Notes: generated by a model not told the origin, from the letters alone. 64,000 nt of DNA from Capra hircus (GCF_001704415.2 NC_030824.1:30995022-31059021), one strand, 5' to 3'. Positions 45,504 through 56,942 are shown, counted from the first letter of the stretch. Program-made: numbers and translations.

Positions 45504-46934
45504 AGTGTTTTCTCAAACATTCCCCTAATGCTGCTCCCATGAGTGATATGATAATGCCTGGGTGGGGGCAGGGGTGCTCCACCATCAGGTACATTTGGGA
45601 CAATGTCCATTTGCCTTTGAGAAATTCCCAGCCTACAAAAAGCATTTTAAAAGTTCTGAGAAATCCTGCACTAAATGAACCTGTTTGCAATTATGTAACC
45701 CAGCTTTTACCAAACTGATTTAAACGTGTATCTTTTTTTCCACTGGGTCACCTGTACACGTCCTGCAGATACCAGCAGAGTTGGGGAAATAATGATCCTC
45801 TTTGTAATGCTTCAGTTGCTGAAATTTTGTCGTCCCCTCACGCCACTGTCAATGTGAGAGCAGATGTCTGTAGTTCCTCCTCCTCACTCAGTGGACCGCA
45901 ATACATTTTTTAAAAGAACACTTTCTTGACAGCTGAGTCTAAACACTTCTTTTTAGACAGAATCGTGGAAAGTGCATGTGCTTTGCAGGTCAAGCGTGGG
46001 GAAAGGGGCTCCCCAGAGAATCAAGCTTCTCTTTGGCTTTTCAGTCGAGCCACTGGACTTTCCTGACCGCCACCCCCCGCCATCTCCTGTGTGCTTTGGA
46101 AATAGCGTGATACAGTGTGCGTGGTACAGGAACTTCTGGGACAATTCTCCCAGGCTGTGGAGCCGACACAGGCACCCACCTTCACAGCAGAGCCAGCTGG
46201 TACAACCATCCTCAGTGAGCCAGATTCACAGCCGTCCCCTGGAGCCAGCCCAGTACTCACATAACCAAAAGATCTACCGTCACTGCTTAGCCAGCAATGC
46301 AGACATGAGGTTACCCTGATGGGCAGCTCCATAGGTGTCTGGCTGTGTGTGATTCATTATTCTGATCCTCATCCTCCAGAGCCAAGACTGTCTGCTGGAT
46401 CCAATTCCCTGCCTAAAAGCAAAACTCCCAATCCCTGTCCAATCCACAGTCTCTCTATTTTTCCTTTGACAACTAAGATGTCTGTTCGACCACTGTTGCT
46501 ATGTCCCTTGGGGAGTTCCTATTTGTTTATCATCCTATGGGAAGCTTTTTTGGATCATTCATTCTCTCCCCAAAACTCCACCCCTCATTTGCCAATCATG
46601 AAGCTGTCAGCTCCTGGGTTAATAAAATCGTCACGTGCCCATCTGTTTTGGAGGTCTCGTTCATACCTGAAGATCAGCTCCAGTGGATGACCGGCAGCTG
46701 TAATGTTTGAACAGAGCTGCCCAGCACTGATCCTCTGCCCAGAGGCTCACATCATGATGTGGGACGGAGATGTACTTCCTTTCACACCTGAGCCAACTTC
46801 ATGGGTTCTCATTTCTTCATCTCCCTGCCCTGGAGAAACTATGATCTCAAGGGCAAAGGGTAGCTCCTTTCTCCCCTGTATATGCCCAACATGACCTGCT
46901 CATTAGTGTCTGAAATTCTAAAGTTACAGCTGAG
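45504..46934. other. Single-copy intron A-B sequence
   Basis: About 1.4 kb with no nameable repeat. Opposing frames at 45972-46332 and 46319-46710 are open for 100-120 codons but have no homology I can name and do not supply an exon of the phase needed before exon B. Confidence 0.4.
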
Positions 46935-47050
46935 GATGTAGTTTACAAGCCAAACTACTGTAGGGTCAAATCCTGACTTTGTCTTATGCTGGCTTTGTGA
47001 CCCAGGGAATGTTATTCAGCCTCTGAATTTAGACTCATCTATAAAATGAG
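46935..47050 (+). mobile_element. MIR SINE, forward
   Basis: gggtcaaatcctgactttgt, ggctttgtgacccagggaat, cagcctctgaatttagac, tctataaaatgagaa follow the MIR core. Confidence 0.75.
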
Positions 47051-47059
47051 AAAAAATAC

Positions 47060-47640
47060 ACACACTCCTGTGTTTACAATAGCCAGGACAAAGACGAAAA
47101 CTGGATGTCCATTGACAGATGAATGGAAAAAAAGATGTGGTACAAATATACAATGGAATACCACTCGGCCTTTAAAAGGAAGGAAACTGCCGTTTGCAGC
47201 AACATGAATAAACCTAGAGATTATCATACTAACTGAAGAAAGCAGACGAAGATAAATACCATACGATCTTACTTATAGTTGTCATCCAATTTAAAAGGGA
47301 TACAAATGAATTTATTTACAAAGCAGAAATAGACTCACAGACATAGAAAAAAAAAAAACCTTATGGTTACCAAAAGAAAAAAGGGGGAGGAGGGATAAAT
47401 TGAGTCTGGGACTGACAAATACATACCACTATATATAACATAGATAATCAACAGAGACCTAATGTATAGCACAGGGAACTATGTTCAATATCTTTCAAGA
47501 ACATGTAATGGAAAAGAACCTGAAAACTATATATATATAGTTTATATATATATAAATATATAAACCTGAAAACTATATATATATATATAAATCATTATCT
47601 TGTACACATGAAGTAACACAGCATTAAAAATTAATTAATT
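47060..47640 (+). mobile_element. L1 LINE 3' end with AT palindrome
   Basis: gtgtttacaatagccaggac, cagcaacatgaataaacc, gcacagggaactatgttc. At 47519-47592 the phrase cctgaaaactatatatat occurs twice around a self-complementary tatatagtttatatat core. Confidence 0.9.
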
Positions 47641-47929
47641 TTAATTTTTAAAAATGATTAAAAAAATAGTGATGCCTGTCTGATGGCCTTGCTGGAGGGA
47701 GAGGAGATAATTTTGTTGAAAGACGTGTTTATCTGATGATCTGGCACATAATATACAGCAACATGACTATTTATGTCTCTTCCTCTCTCTTGTTTGTTCA
47801 TTTCTCATTTTAATTTGATGCTTTGTCTTACCTGTTATATTTTTTAAAGTATATTTTAGGAACTTTCACTAATAATTTATGTCTTATTGTGAATAAACTT
47901 CAAAGCCTTTCCCGAGAGCTCTTCTAGTT

Positions 47930-48230
47930 CAGGGGTTGACAAACTTTTCCCACAAAAGGGCCAGAGAGGAAATATTTTTCACTTTGTGTTTGGGGCATAC
48001 AGCCTCTGTCTCAACTCCACGGACACTATGTAAACAAATGGTCGTGGCTGGGATATAAATAAAATTTTATTTACAGACATTGCAATTTTAATTTCATGTA
48101 ATTTTCACATCTTACAAGCTGCTATTCTTTTGCTTCCCCACTCCCCTACCCCCTACTATTTGAAAAAATAAAGAACATTCTTTGCTCGCAGGTGGCAGGA
48201 CAAATTCGACCCAGAAGCCAGAGTCTGTCA
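47930..48230 (+). mobile_element. hAT-Charlie (MER1-like) element
   Basis: Starts with the Charlie terminal phrase caggggttgacaaactttt, then aaaagggccagagagg, gtaaacaaatggtcgtggc, aaattttatttacagac, and reaches gcaggacaaattcgaccc near its other end. Confidence 0.8.
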
Positions 48231-48464
48231 GTCTCTGAAGATGAGGGACAGGAAGGAAGCAGATGCCATGGAGGCTGGAAAGAGCCCAGATCAGAAAATC
48301 TGACGGCTTCCCAACAAGTGTCGCCTGCTGCCAGCACCTGGAAAGGCCCTGGCTGTGGCGCGTGTCAGCAGAGAAAAAAAGTTCCATCCTGAGGCAGGTG
48401 TTTCTTTCTGATTTCTCTCCTGCGTTTGCAGTGTTTCGGTTAATTAATGAAGTAACTCATTCAT

Positions 48465-48640
48465 TCACTTGCTCTCTCACTGACTTATGCATTCATTCAT
48501 TCATTCAACAAATAATGACTGAACTATATGCCAGGCACTGTTCCCAGTGTTATGCAAAGAGCAGCGAACAAAGCCAAGACCTGCCTTCAAGGAGCGTCTC
48601 TTCTCACTGAGAGGCAGGTGATATTAATAAACCATCCTTC
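48465..48640 (-). mobile_element. L2/MIR-type 3' end, reverse
   Basis: cattcattcattcaacaaat, atatgccaggcactgttcc, gagcagcgaacaaagcc, ctgccttcaaggagcg: the reverse order of an L2 3' end. A (attc)n run begins it. Confidence 0.7.
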
Positions 48641-49014
48641 AGCATCTCTCAGCTGGCTTCTAACCTTCTAACTAGTCTCAGCTCTTATGTCTCCTAACAA
48701 ACATGAAATGGTTTTCTCTGGGGCCTGTATCTTTTTCATCCAGATTTCTTAGGATGGCTGACTAGTGTCTTCATAAACTGGAGTCTTACTGTCCTTCACA
48801 TTTTCTCATGATCAGAACTCATCTTTCAAGGCTTACTGTGAGTGCTGCCTTTTCTGGAAAACATCTCAAATCCTGCCAAGTCCAAATTAGACACTCAGCA
48901 TGCTGCCTTCACAGTAGTTTCTTTTGATTTCATCTTTAAAAATACTGTATTAATTGGATCTACTCTATTTGTAAGCTCCTAGAGGGTAAAGGTTTTTATT
49001 TATCTTTGTAAACA

Positions 49015-49465
49015 CTTAAAAACGTTTTAATTGAAATAGATTTGACATAAATCCTGTATACATTTAAGGTGTACAACATGTTGAGTCAATACATTTATAT
49101 ACTCTAATACGATCACCATTATAGTGATAATTAGCACGTCTATCATTTCCTTTTAGTGGATGGACTAAACTAATCAAAACTAGTCTCTTAGCAATTCTGA
49201 TAATTCCATATTGTTGTCCATATTCGCTATGCTGTACATTAGATCTCTAGGCTTATTTGCTATTCTTTGAGTCTGTACCTTATTTTTCAGAGTTTGTCTC
49301 TTTAAACAGCATCTGTTTTATTGCACCAATTCCCAGCCCCTGGTAACCACAATGTTACTCAAGTGTGTGGCTTTTTTAGATTCCACACATAAGTGATATT
49401 ATATAGCATTTTTCTTTCTCTGTCTGACTTATTTCACTAAGCATAATACCCACCAGGTGGCAAAT
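49015..49465 (-). mobile_element. Old L1 (L1M-type) 3' end, reverse
   Basis: ttaattgaaatagatttgac, aaggtgtacaacatgttgag, atgctgtacattagatctc, tgacttatttcactaagc. More diverged than the ruminant L1 copies. Confidence 0.75.
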
Positions 49466-49546
49466 GGAAAATGTCCTCTTTCTCATGCATATATCATTTA
49501 TTTATTATATTTTTATACACATATATTTATTTATTATATGCATGCA

Positions 49547-49808
49547 ATGGCAACCCACTCCAGTACTCTTGCCTGGAAAATCCCATGGACGGAGGAGCCT
49601 GGAAAGCTGCAGTCTATGGGGTCGCTGAGGGTTGGACACGACTGAGCGACTTCACTTTCACTTTCCACTTTCCTGCATTGGAGAAGGAAATGGCAGCCCA
49701 CTCCAGTGTTCTTGCCTGGAGAACCCCAGGGACAGGGGAGCCTGGTGGGCTGCCATCTGTGGGGCCGCACAGAGTTGGACACGACCAAAGTGACTTAGCA
49801 GCAGCAAT
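49547..49808 (+). mobile_element. Bov-A2 SINE
   Basis: Two BovA monomers, first slightly 5'-truncated at atggcaacccactcc, with linker cctgcattggagaagg and end agcagcagcaatc. Confidence 0.94.
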
Positions 49809-49927
49809 CTCTATAAAAGTCTTAATGACCAACACAGTGCTTGGAACATGTAGGTCCTCAAGAAACATGTGTTGAATGCTGAAGGAAATTGTTTATTGAA
49901 TAAAGGAATTAAAGAATTCCACCAAAG

Positions 49928-50272
49928 GGCTTCCCTGGTGGCTCAGTGGTAAAGAATCTGCCTGCCAATGCAAGAACACAGGTTTGATCCCTGGTCCAGG
50001 AAGATCCCATATGCCGTGGAGCAACTAAGCCTGGGTACCACAACTTCTAAGCCTGTGCCCTCAAGCCCGGGAACTGCAACTGCTGAGCTTACCCAGCACA
50101 ACTACTGAAGCTCACACAACCCAGAACTTGTGCTCCACAACAAGAGAAGCCAGCACAGTGAGAAACCCGCACACTGCAACTAAAGAGTAGCCCCCACTCT
50201 CGAAAACTAGAGAAAGCCCACACAAAGCAATGACGAGCCAGCACACTCAAAAATAAATAAATTATATTAAAA
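49928..50272 (+). mobile_element. ART2A/CHR-2-type SINE, full length
   Basis: Longest copy of this family here (about 345 bp): head gggcttccctggtggctcag, body with repeated cacaactactgaagctc and gcacactgcaactaaag, tail caaaaataaataaat. Imperfect direct repeats (agaattccacca / ggaattccagca) flank it. Confidence 0.93.
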
Positions 50273-51547
50273 AAAAGGAATTCCAGCATAAGATGGCAAG
50301 TATATAAAGTCATGCTGAGGGAAAAGCAAGCAATTCTCTAATTTTCAGAACTCCCTTAGACCCTCCTAGTCTGGACTTCATGATACAACAGTTTAGGGTG
50401 AGGTCAGAGAAAGAATTGCTTTTCACAACACTTATTCTGAGTAGCTGGAACAGAGAACGGTAGATGCTCACAGGAATATCACTTTATCCCATCATATGGC
50501 CTCATGAGGCTAATTCCCCACCTCAGTGACCAAAATGAAACACACCAAGGAAATAAATCAAAAGGTACTGAGTGGAACATGGAACTGTTTTAATACATAC
50601 ATTTGAAAATATGTTGACGATATGGGCATAAACAGGCCACTGCAAATGCACCATGCAGAACAGCAGGACTTGTTGGGGGAATCATACCAAGACAGAGGTC
50701 AGAGGGCAAGATGCGAATACTAAACTCTAAGGGACACCTGTCACACATAGGCACATGGGGAAAGGAGAAGAGACAATAATGGAGATTAATTGTTGTAACT
50801 GCTAATGTACACAGGATTCTCCATTTCCAACTATTAGCACAGGAGGGACTCACGGACTGGAACATTTTAAAAAGCACATTTCAATCAAATTCATGCAATT
50901 ATTCAATAGATCTAACCACTGAGTGAACTGAAAGACTCAATTTGTCAATATGTATTTGGAAGATGGCAGAGGGGAAGACTCTGAGCTTACCTCCTTCCAT
51001 GGCACAACCAAAATTACAACTATTTAAAGACCAACTGTTGATGCAAAAATCCAGAAGACAAGCAGAAAAGATCATCTACAACTAGATATATAAAGAAGGA
51101 ATCATAATCAGATGTACACAAGGGAAGGAGACACAGTATCCCCAGGGGGGTGATCAATAGATGGGAGAATAGTCCTGAATGGACTGGGGTAACATACAGT
51201 CTAAAGAGACCATGTTCTCCTTCAGAAAGTATTGTCTGCTCTCAGGACAGATTTCATTATTCTCTGAAACTGTAAAGTACAGCTTGATCCATGTTTCATG
51301 TGTGAGCTCAGGCTTCTCAGCTGTTTTAGGAGCTTCCTGTCTCTCTGCTTATCAAGTGGCCCCAAGTTAGTTCCCTTAGAGACTCCAACTGTCTTCTACT
51401 TGCTTTGAAACTTCCATAGCATTCTAGGCAGTATGGTGCACTAAGCGAAAGCTTGGTGATGTTTGTTAAAAGAACAGCTACTTTATCATGAACTTGCTGA
51501 TGTAATCTAAAAGTATATAATTCCGTGTTTTCCCTGGTGAGATGGAG
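50273..51547. other. Mostly single-copy intron A-B sequence
   Basis: Outside the weak L1 5'-like piece at 50955-51180 nothing is recognised. A 95-codon minus frame (50590-50877) lacks splice signals in phase. Confidence 0.4.
50955..51180 (+). mobile_element. Possible L1 5' region or LTR fragment
   Basis: Starts with ggaagatggcagagggga and continues caaccaaaattacaac, the style of an L1 5' untranslated region. Only about 220 bp; assignment is weak. Confidence 0.3.
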
Positions 51548-51769
51548 GAGCCTGGTAGGCTGCAGTCCATGGGGTCGCTAAGAGTCGGACATGACTGAGC
51601 GACTTCACTTTCACTTTTCACTTTCATGCATTGGAGAAGGAAATGGCAACCCACTCCAGTGTTCTTGCCTGGAGAATCCCAGGGATGGAGGAGCCTGGTG
51701 GGCTGCCATCTCTGGGGTCACACAGAGTCGGACACGACTGAAGTGACTTAGCAGCAGCAGCAGCAGCAC
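51548..51769 (+). mobile_element. Bov-A2 SINE, first monomer truncated
   Basis: Begins within the first monomer at ggaggagcctggtaggctg, has linker and complete second monomer, and ends in (agc)n. Confidence 0.93.
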
Positions 51770-52689
51770 AGAAAGAAGGTAACATCAAAACTTCTGTAAA
51801 CATCTCGGGGCTTTCACTTAGAAAATAAAACAGACACACTCATCTTGACAAAACTGCAACCAGATGATTCTCCACGTTTATCTCGTGTGAAGAGAAAATC
51901 TAAGTAGACAATAAATAGGTTTTATTTTGTTTGGTTTTGACTTGGAATTTTCTCGTATAAATGTGCACAAAATGGTCAATCTATGATAAGTAACTCTTCG
52001 CCATTCATGAAGACAGGCTCAAGATGTTCCCATGAGAAAAGATAGTAACAAGACATATGTATTTAGAACTAATTTTAAAGACCCACCGGAAAACTGCACT
52101 GCAAGTAACAGGAAATTTATTGCAAATGAATTAAATAATAAGGGAAATTATTGTGTCATATAGTAAGATCTTCTGAGGTTTAAAGAATCCAGACTTGCTT
52201 AATGCTGTAGCCCAGTATTGTTTTCAGAAGAACAGGCTTTACCTAGATCTGTGCTCTGCAGTCCCCAGGGGACCAGGCTGCCTTCAGGCAAGCTCCCCTT
52301 GAGGCTCCAGGGAAGCTGTCACAGCTGAAGGTATCATAATACCCAAGGAGCGGGGGGCGGTGCTTCACCACTGGAGAAGCCCTTCCTCGAAAACCCAGGT
52401 GAATTATTCTCTCATTTTATTGGTGGGAATTGAGTCATTTATCTCTTCCTAAAACCAAGCCCTGGCAAGAGGACTGGATTTCAGTGACTGGCATGGATGA
52501 ATCAGGGCTTTACTCCGAGTCATATGAGGCCAAATTATGTGACCAAACAAAACGGCGGCTCCCTGGAAAGGAGGAACGTGGGAGCCCTCTGACTTGTCTG
52601 CTACGGAGATTTGAGAAGCTCGTCACAGGAAAAAAGGGAAAACACACCCAATGCAAATTATTTTTTTATACTGCTTTGCAATCCACTTT
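51770..52689. other. Single-copy intron A-B sequence
   Basis: No repeat recognised. A 99-codon plus frame (52430-52729) runs into the SINE at its end. Confidence 0.4.
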
Positions 52690-52917
52690 TTTCAATTTTA
52701 TTTATTTGCTGCAAGTGTGCTTTCTCTAGTTGCTGCAAGTAGGGGCTACTCTCCAGTTGTGGTGAGCAGGCTTCTCACTGTGGTGGCTGAACCTTCTCAC
52801 AGGTTCAGCAGTTCAGATGTATGGGTTTAGCTGCCCCTAGGCGTGGTAACTTCCCAGGCCTGAGACAGAACCCGTGTCCCCTGCATTGGCAGAGGAACTC
52901 TTAACCACTGGACCATG
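52690..52917 (-). mobile_element. ART2A/CHR-2-type SINE, reverse
   Basis: ttttatttatttgctgcaag tail side, gaacccgtgtcccctgcattg and aaccactggacca head side. It abuts a Bov-tA in the same orientation at the head end. Confidence 0.9.
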
Positions 52918-53127
52918 AAAATGAAGTCGCTCAGTCGTGTCTGACTCTTTGTGACCTCATGGACTGTAGCCTACCAGGCTTCTCAGTCCATGGGATTTTC
53001 CAGGCAAGAGTACTGGAGTGGGGTGCCATTCCCTTCTCCAGGGGATCTTCCCGACCTAGGGATTGAACCCAGGTCTCCTGCATTGTAGGCAGACGCTTTA
53101 CCCTCTGAGCCACCAGGGAAGCCCTAA
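52918..53127 (-). mobile_element. Bov-tA SINE, reverse
   Basis: gaagtcgctcagtcgtgtc body, aacccaggtctcctgcattg and gagccaccagggaagccc head. Similar words aatccactttttt (52681) and aatctacttttat (53132) lie outside the pair, suggesting the ART2A copy was the first insertion. Confidence 0.93.
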
Positions 53128-53339
53128 AATCTACTTTTATAACACATAGCATTATTTGAAGTGGCTACTTTACCGTCTGGTTCTTGATCACATGAATTAT
53201 AATTCATTTAGTGTTTACGCTCTCATGCTTGAAGAGATGACTTAACGCTGAAACAGAAAGGTAGAGGCAAGACAGGGGTCCCAGATGAACTCATCTTCAC
53301 ACAGTGCAAGGGAGAGAGGGCGGTGCTCCTCTCAGACCT

Positions 53340-53672
53340 TCTGAGCTAGAGCAGAGCTGGGCAAACTGTCCTAGGAGAGGCTGCAAAGGAAACGGTTCAG
53401 GCTCTGGGGCTTTGCCACGTCTGTCACCGCCTCAGCCCTGACTCTGCAGCACAAACCATAGACAGTATGTAGATGAAAGTGTATCTGTATACCAGTGAAA
53501 CTTGACCTATGAACACTAAAATTGGAATTTTACATAATTTCACATGTTACAAATTATTCTTTGAATTTTTTAAACCACTTAGGAAGTCAAAACCATTTTC
53601 AGCTGTAGTTAAACCAGGGGTTGAACAAGATTTGGTCGACAGGGCACAGTTGAAGACCCCTGATCTGGAGGG
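53340..53672 (+). mobile_element. hAT-Charlie (MER1-like) element
   Basis: gagctgggcaaactgtcc start, catagacagtatgtagatg, ctaaaattggaattttac, and an end at gggcacagttgaagacccc. A second copy of the class at 47930-48230. Confidence 0.65.
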
Positions 53673-53796
53673 GGTCTCATGTGTGTCTTTTATCTGACAC
53701 TTTCTCCATGCATCGTTTAGACAGAAAGCTTCTCTATTTGCTAGAATCAAATTGTTGGTTACATTGCTGCAAAAATAAACATTTTATTGAAATGAC

Positions 53797-54393
53797 TCAG
53801 TTCAGTTCAGTCGCTCAGTCGTGTCCGACTCTTTGCAACCCCATGAATCACAGCACGCCAGGCCTCCCTGTCCATCACCAACTCCCGGAGTTCACTCAGA
53901 CTCAGTCCATTGAGTCAGTGATGCCATCCAGCCATCTCATCCTCTGTCGTCCCCTTCTCCTCCTGCCCCCAGTCCCTCCCAGCATCAGAGTCTTTTCCAA
54001 TGAGTCAACTCTTCGCATGAGGTGGCCAAAGTACTGGAGTTTCAGCTTTAGCATCATTCCTTCCAAAGAAATCCCAGGGCTGATCTCCTTCAGAATGGAC
54101 TAGTTGGATCTCCTTAAAGTCCAAGGGACTCTCAAGAGTCTTCTCCAACACCACAGTTCAAACGCATCAATTCTTCGGCGCTCAGCTTTCCTCACAGTCC
54201 AACTCTCACATCCATACATGACTACTGGAAAAACCATAGCCTTGACTAGACGAACCTTTGTTGGCAAAGCAATGTCTCTGCTTTTCAACATGCTGTCTAA
54301 GTTGGTCATAACTTTCCTTCCAAGGAGTAAGCGTCTTTTAATTTCATGGCTGCAGTCACCATCTGCGGTGATTTTGGAGCCCCCCAAAATAAG
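53797..54393 (-). mobile_element. BovB LINE 3' end, reverse
   Basis: About 600 bp, left end cagttcagttcagtcgctc. Frame 54417-54100 (105 codons) reads the region before ELWCWRRLLRVPW; a TAG in the middle breaks continuity. Confidence 0.94.
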
Positions 54394-54404
54394 GTTACTT
54401 TTCA

Positions 54405-54604
54405 AAAAAATAATCAAAATGTTTATTTATTTGGCTGAGTTGGGTCTTATTTGCAGCATGCGGGATCTTCAATCTTTGTTGCAGCATTCTGGATGTTTAG
54501 TTGCAGCATGCAGGATCTAGTTCCCTGACCAGGGATTGAACCCGGGCCTCCCCCACCTTCATTGGGACCTCAGAGTCTTAGCCACTGAATCACTAGGGAA
54601 GTCC
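54405..54604 (-). mobile_element. ART2A/CHR-2-type SINE, reverse
   Basis: atgtttatttatttggctg, gaccagggattgaacccggg, ccactgaatcactagggaag. Confidence 0.9.
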
Positions 54605-55312
54605 AAAAGTCCAAAAGAGGCTATTTTTTATTTGTACAAAAGGTCCCAGAAGAGAGTATTGCTTTATTCTACTTTGGCCCCATCTCATTTCTGACTCTGT
54701 GATTGCTGATATTATTAAGAGTTGCATAAGTGACCAGTCAGGAGATGTAAATATAGTTAACCTGTCAGTGCAGATAAAAACCTAGAAAAGTAGGTGGGAT
54801 GATAAATGATATAGATAGACTGGAAATAATAACACGAGTAAGAATGGCACTGGTTTTACCCACCCCTGGAAGAGCTGAACGGACACACATTGCTCTCTGT
54901 TCATGCTGAGTAATGATGGTAATTACTGCCTAATCCAAAGAGAAGAGCTTAACTAACACAGGGCTGGGTAGAAACAGCTGCTATGGGTTGTAAAACATAC
55001 CATTGACTTAATACCGGGTTTGCTTCCCAAAGAGAAAGAAAAGAAACTTACCACTTTAAATGTAGGCATTGATAGCAAAGTACATCAAAATTACAGAGGA
55101 ATTAGAATGCAATTTATGAAATTAACACTTTTTAGCCTCAATGAAATATGACCATTCCTTCTCTATCCCCCAGGTAAACAGGACATCGGGAAAGGGTTGT
55201 TTATTTCTAGATGGCCATAAGTGACTCCAGTTTAGACCAGGGCAATTTGGACTAGAAAGTGGTATTTCTCCACCTTGTGAATTATATAATAAATGTGTAA
55301 AGATAACTTTAA
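54605..55312. other. Single-copy intron A-B sequence
   Basis: No repeat recognised. The good donor at 55048 (minus) is preceded by an in-frame stop in the phase required by exon B. Confidence 0.4.
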
Positions 55313-55450
55313 GAGGACTTGCCTGGCAATCCAGTGATTAAAACTCAGTATTTCCAGTGCCTCCACTGCAGGTGCGTGGGTTCGATCCCTCGCTGGGGAG
55401 CTAAGATCCCACGTGGCCCATATTGGATGGCCAAATAAATAAATACGCAC
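55313..55450 (+). mobile_element. ART2A/CHR-2-type SINE, short
   Basis: aggacttgcctggcaatcc head, gggttcgatccctcgctgg, then the tail aaataaataaatacg with most of the body missing. Confidence 0.88.
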
Positions 55451-55582
55451 GGCTTTAAAATGACCAAAAGTAGGTTGCAAGAAAAACTTGTGAGCCCCCT
55501 ATTGGGATTATTGAGAAATGTTTGATTATAAAAAGCAGGTAAGCAGTAATCAACAGATTGATACTCTGTACATTTTTGTATC

Positions 55583-55790
55583 TTTTTTAAATTCATTTTT
55601 TATCAGAGTTGATTTACAACGTTGTGTTGATTTCTGCTGTACAGCCAAGTGACTCATTTATATATATGTACATTCTTTTTCATATTCTTTTCCATTTTCT
55701 TCTATCCCAGGATATTGAATACAGTTCTCTGTGCTATACAGTAGGAACTGGTTGTTTGTCCATTTGATACATTTAAAAAAAAATCTTTTT
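55583..55790 (-). mobile_element. L1 LINE 3' end, reverse
   Basis: gagttgatttacaacgttg, ttctctgtgctatacagtag, ttgtttgtccatttgatac. Confidence 0.85.
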
Positions 55791-55794
55791 TTGG

Positions 55795-55872
55795 CCCTGC
55801 CCAACCAGGGATCAAACCCACCCCCCTGCAATGCTAGCATGGAATATTAACCACTGGACTACCAGTCTCCCG
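55795..55872 (-). mobile_element. ART2A/CHR-2-type SINE head fragment, reverse
   Basis: ccaaccagggatcaaaccc and ttaaccactggactaccag without a body. Confidence 0.75.
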
Positions 55873-56118
55873 GTATCCTTTTATTACACCTTTACACTTT
55901 TCTCCTCAGCCAGCCAGGGGACTGCTTGTGTTCCCAGCTACTAGTCAAGGGGTTTGAAATGAAACAAGTCCTCGTTTATTCCAAGAACAAATTCACAATA
56001 CTGAGGCATTTTGCTTTAAAATGAGTTTGTAGCATATGGCAAAAGTGACACTGCTCTCATCTCTGGGTCCAGCCCTTAGAACTGGCATCTGCCACTTCTT
56101 GCCTCTTGAGACGCTCAC

Positions 56119-56161
56119 CTCGGAAGCCCTGGTCCCCACTTAAGAAGTTCAAGGCTGGCAT
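56119..56161 (-). CDS. SPMIP2: Exon A: proposed first coding exon (start codon to donor)
   Basis: The frame opens with ATG at 56161 in a good context (A at -3) and encodes MPALNFLSGDQGFR plus one nucleotide. It runs directly into a strong donor, CGAG then gtgagc, at 56118. The leftover G joins the first two bases of exon B to make a glycine codon, so the junction reads FRG-PDY. The same frame continues open upstream of the ATG for about 26 codons before a stop, so this ATG is the first one after a stop in that frame. I chose this exon because it combines a good donor, the required phase and an ATG; other donors tested upstream of exon B met an in-frame stop or lacked an ATG. Which further 5' untranslated exons exist cannot be seen. 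A short exon like this can arise by chance, so confidence is moderate. Confidence 0.5.
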
Positions 56162-56700
56162 GTTGTGAGGAAGTCCAGGCCACACAGGGAGACCAGGGGC
56201 AGCCTTGGTCTGAGGGCCCCAGAGGGGTCTAAGTAGACAACGTCAACCACTGACCTGTGAATGATGATGCCTCAAGAGGATTCTTGCCCATAGACTGAAT
56301 CCTCCTAGGTGAGACTCTAGATATCACGCAGAGACCAGCCACCCTGCTGTGCCCTTTCCCAATTTCTGACCCAAAGAATCTGTAATCTGTGAACGTGATA
56401 AACGATTGTTTTAAGTAAAAATAAATAAATGGGTTTGCGAACAGGTGAAATATCAGACTTCACACATGAGAGCAGAGATTATACATTATAAACTAATTTA
56501 AAGTTTCTTGTCAGTCCATTTCTGAATGTCCATACTTTGGGGGTCTATTTTTCCCTCCTTGTGAGCAAACATTTTCTTCTTGAATCAGCTTGGAAGAGCA
56601 AGCAGAGCCTTTGAACTAGGGGAAATGGCATTGGGACTTTGGTCCTGGTGTGGCTGCCGATGCTGGGAGGACCTGGGAAAGTCATCACATCCTCCTTGGT
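56162..56700. other. Region upstream of proposed start codon
   Basis: Expected 5' untranslated region and promoter of the gene if exon A is right. It is free of recognised repeats, moderately GC-rich near 56160-56230, and shows no CpG island or obvious TATA element that I would defend. Confidence 0.35.
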
Positions 56701-56765
56701 TAATCCAGTTTCTTGTTTTTAGCAACTTTATCGAAGTGTAACTGACATACAATAAACTGCATCCT

Positions 56766-56930
56766 AAGTTTTTTAAATTTATTTTTTAATTGCAGGATAA
56801 TTGCTTTACAATGTTTTGTTAGCTTCTGCTGTACAACAAAGTGAGTCAGCGGTATGTAGACATACATCCCTTCCCTCCCGTCCCTCCTTCTCCTCCCTCC
56901 ATCCCACCCCTCCACAAATGTGTACATACA
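56766..56930 (-). mobile_element. L1 LINE 3' tip, reverse, in old L1
   Basis: aattgcaggataattgcttt, ttctgctgtacaacaaagtg and a ccctccttctcctccctcc pyrimidine block, as in the copy at 2644-3260. Confidence 0.8.
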
Positions 56931-56942
56931 TGAACCAGGGGT

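Larger units (their letters stand above)
4834..56161 (-). other. SPMIP2: Four-exon gene locus, probable SPMIP2 (C4orf45-like)
   Basis: This is the extent of the reconstructed minus-strand gene, from the proposed start codon at 56161 to the polyadenylation signal at 4834. Exons A (56119-56161), B (42743-42975), C (24583-24641) and D (4924-5080) have AG acceptors and GT donors and phase-compatible ends: A ends with 1 nt of a codon, B opens with 2 nt and ends on a codon boundary, C opens on a boundary and ends with 2 nt, D opens with 1 nt and stops. The lengths 43+233+59+157 make 492 nt, or 163 codons plus stop. Introns are about 13, 18 and 19.5 kb and are mostly repeats. The family assignment (DUF4562, sperm microtubule inner protein of axonemal doublets) rests on memory of the protein, not a search. 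Confidence 0.6.

Noticed and set aside
46021..46332. 103-codon minus frame with a gtgagt donor after TTAT
   Set aside because: In the phase needed to join exon B there is a stop a few codons before the donor, and the open frame itself exits in the wrong phase.
55049..55090. Strong donor gtaagt on the minus strand
   Set aside because: The phase needed for exon B meets TAA immediately upstream of the donor.
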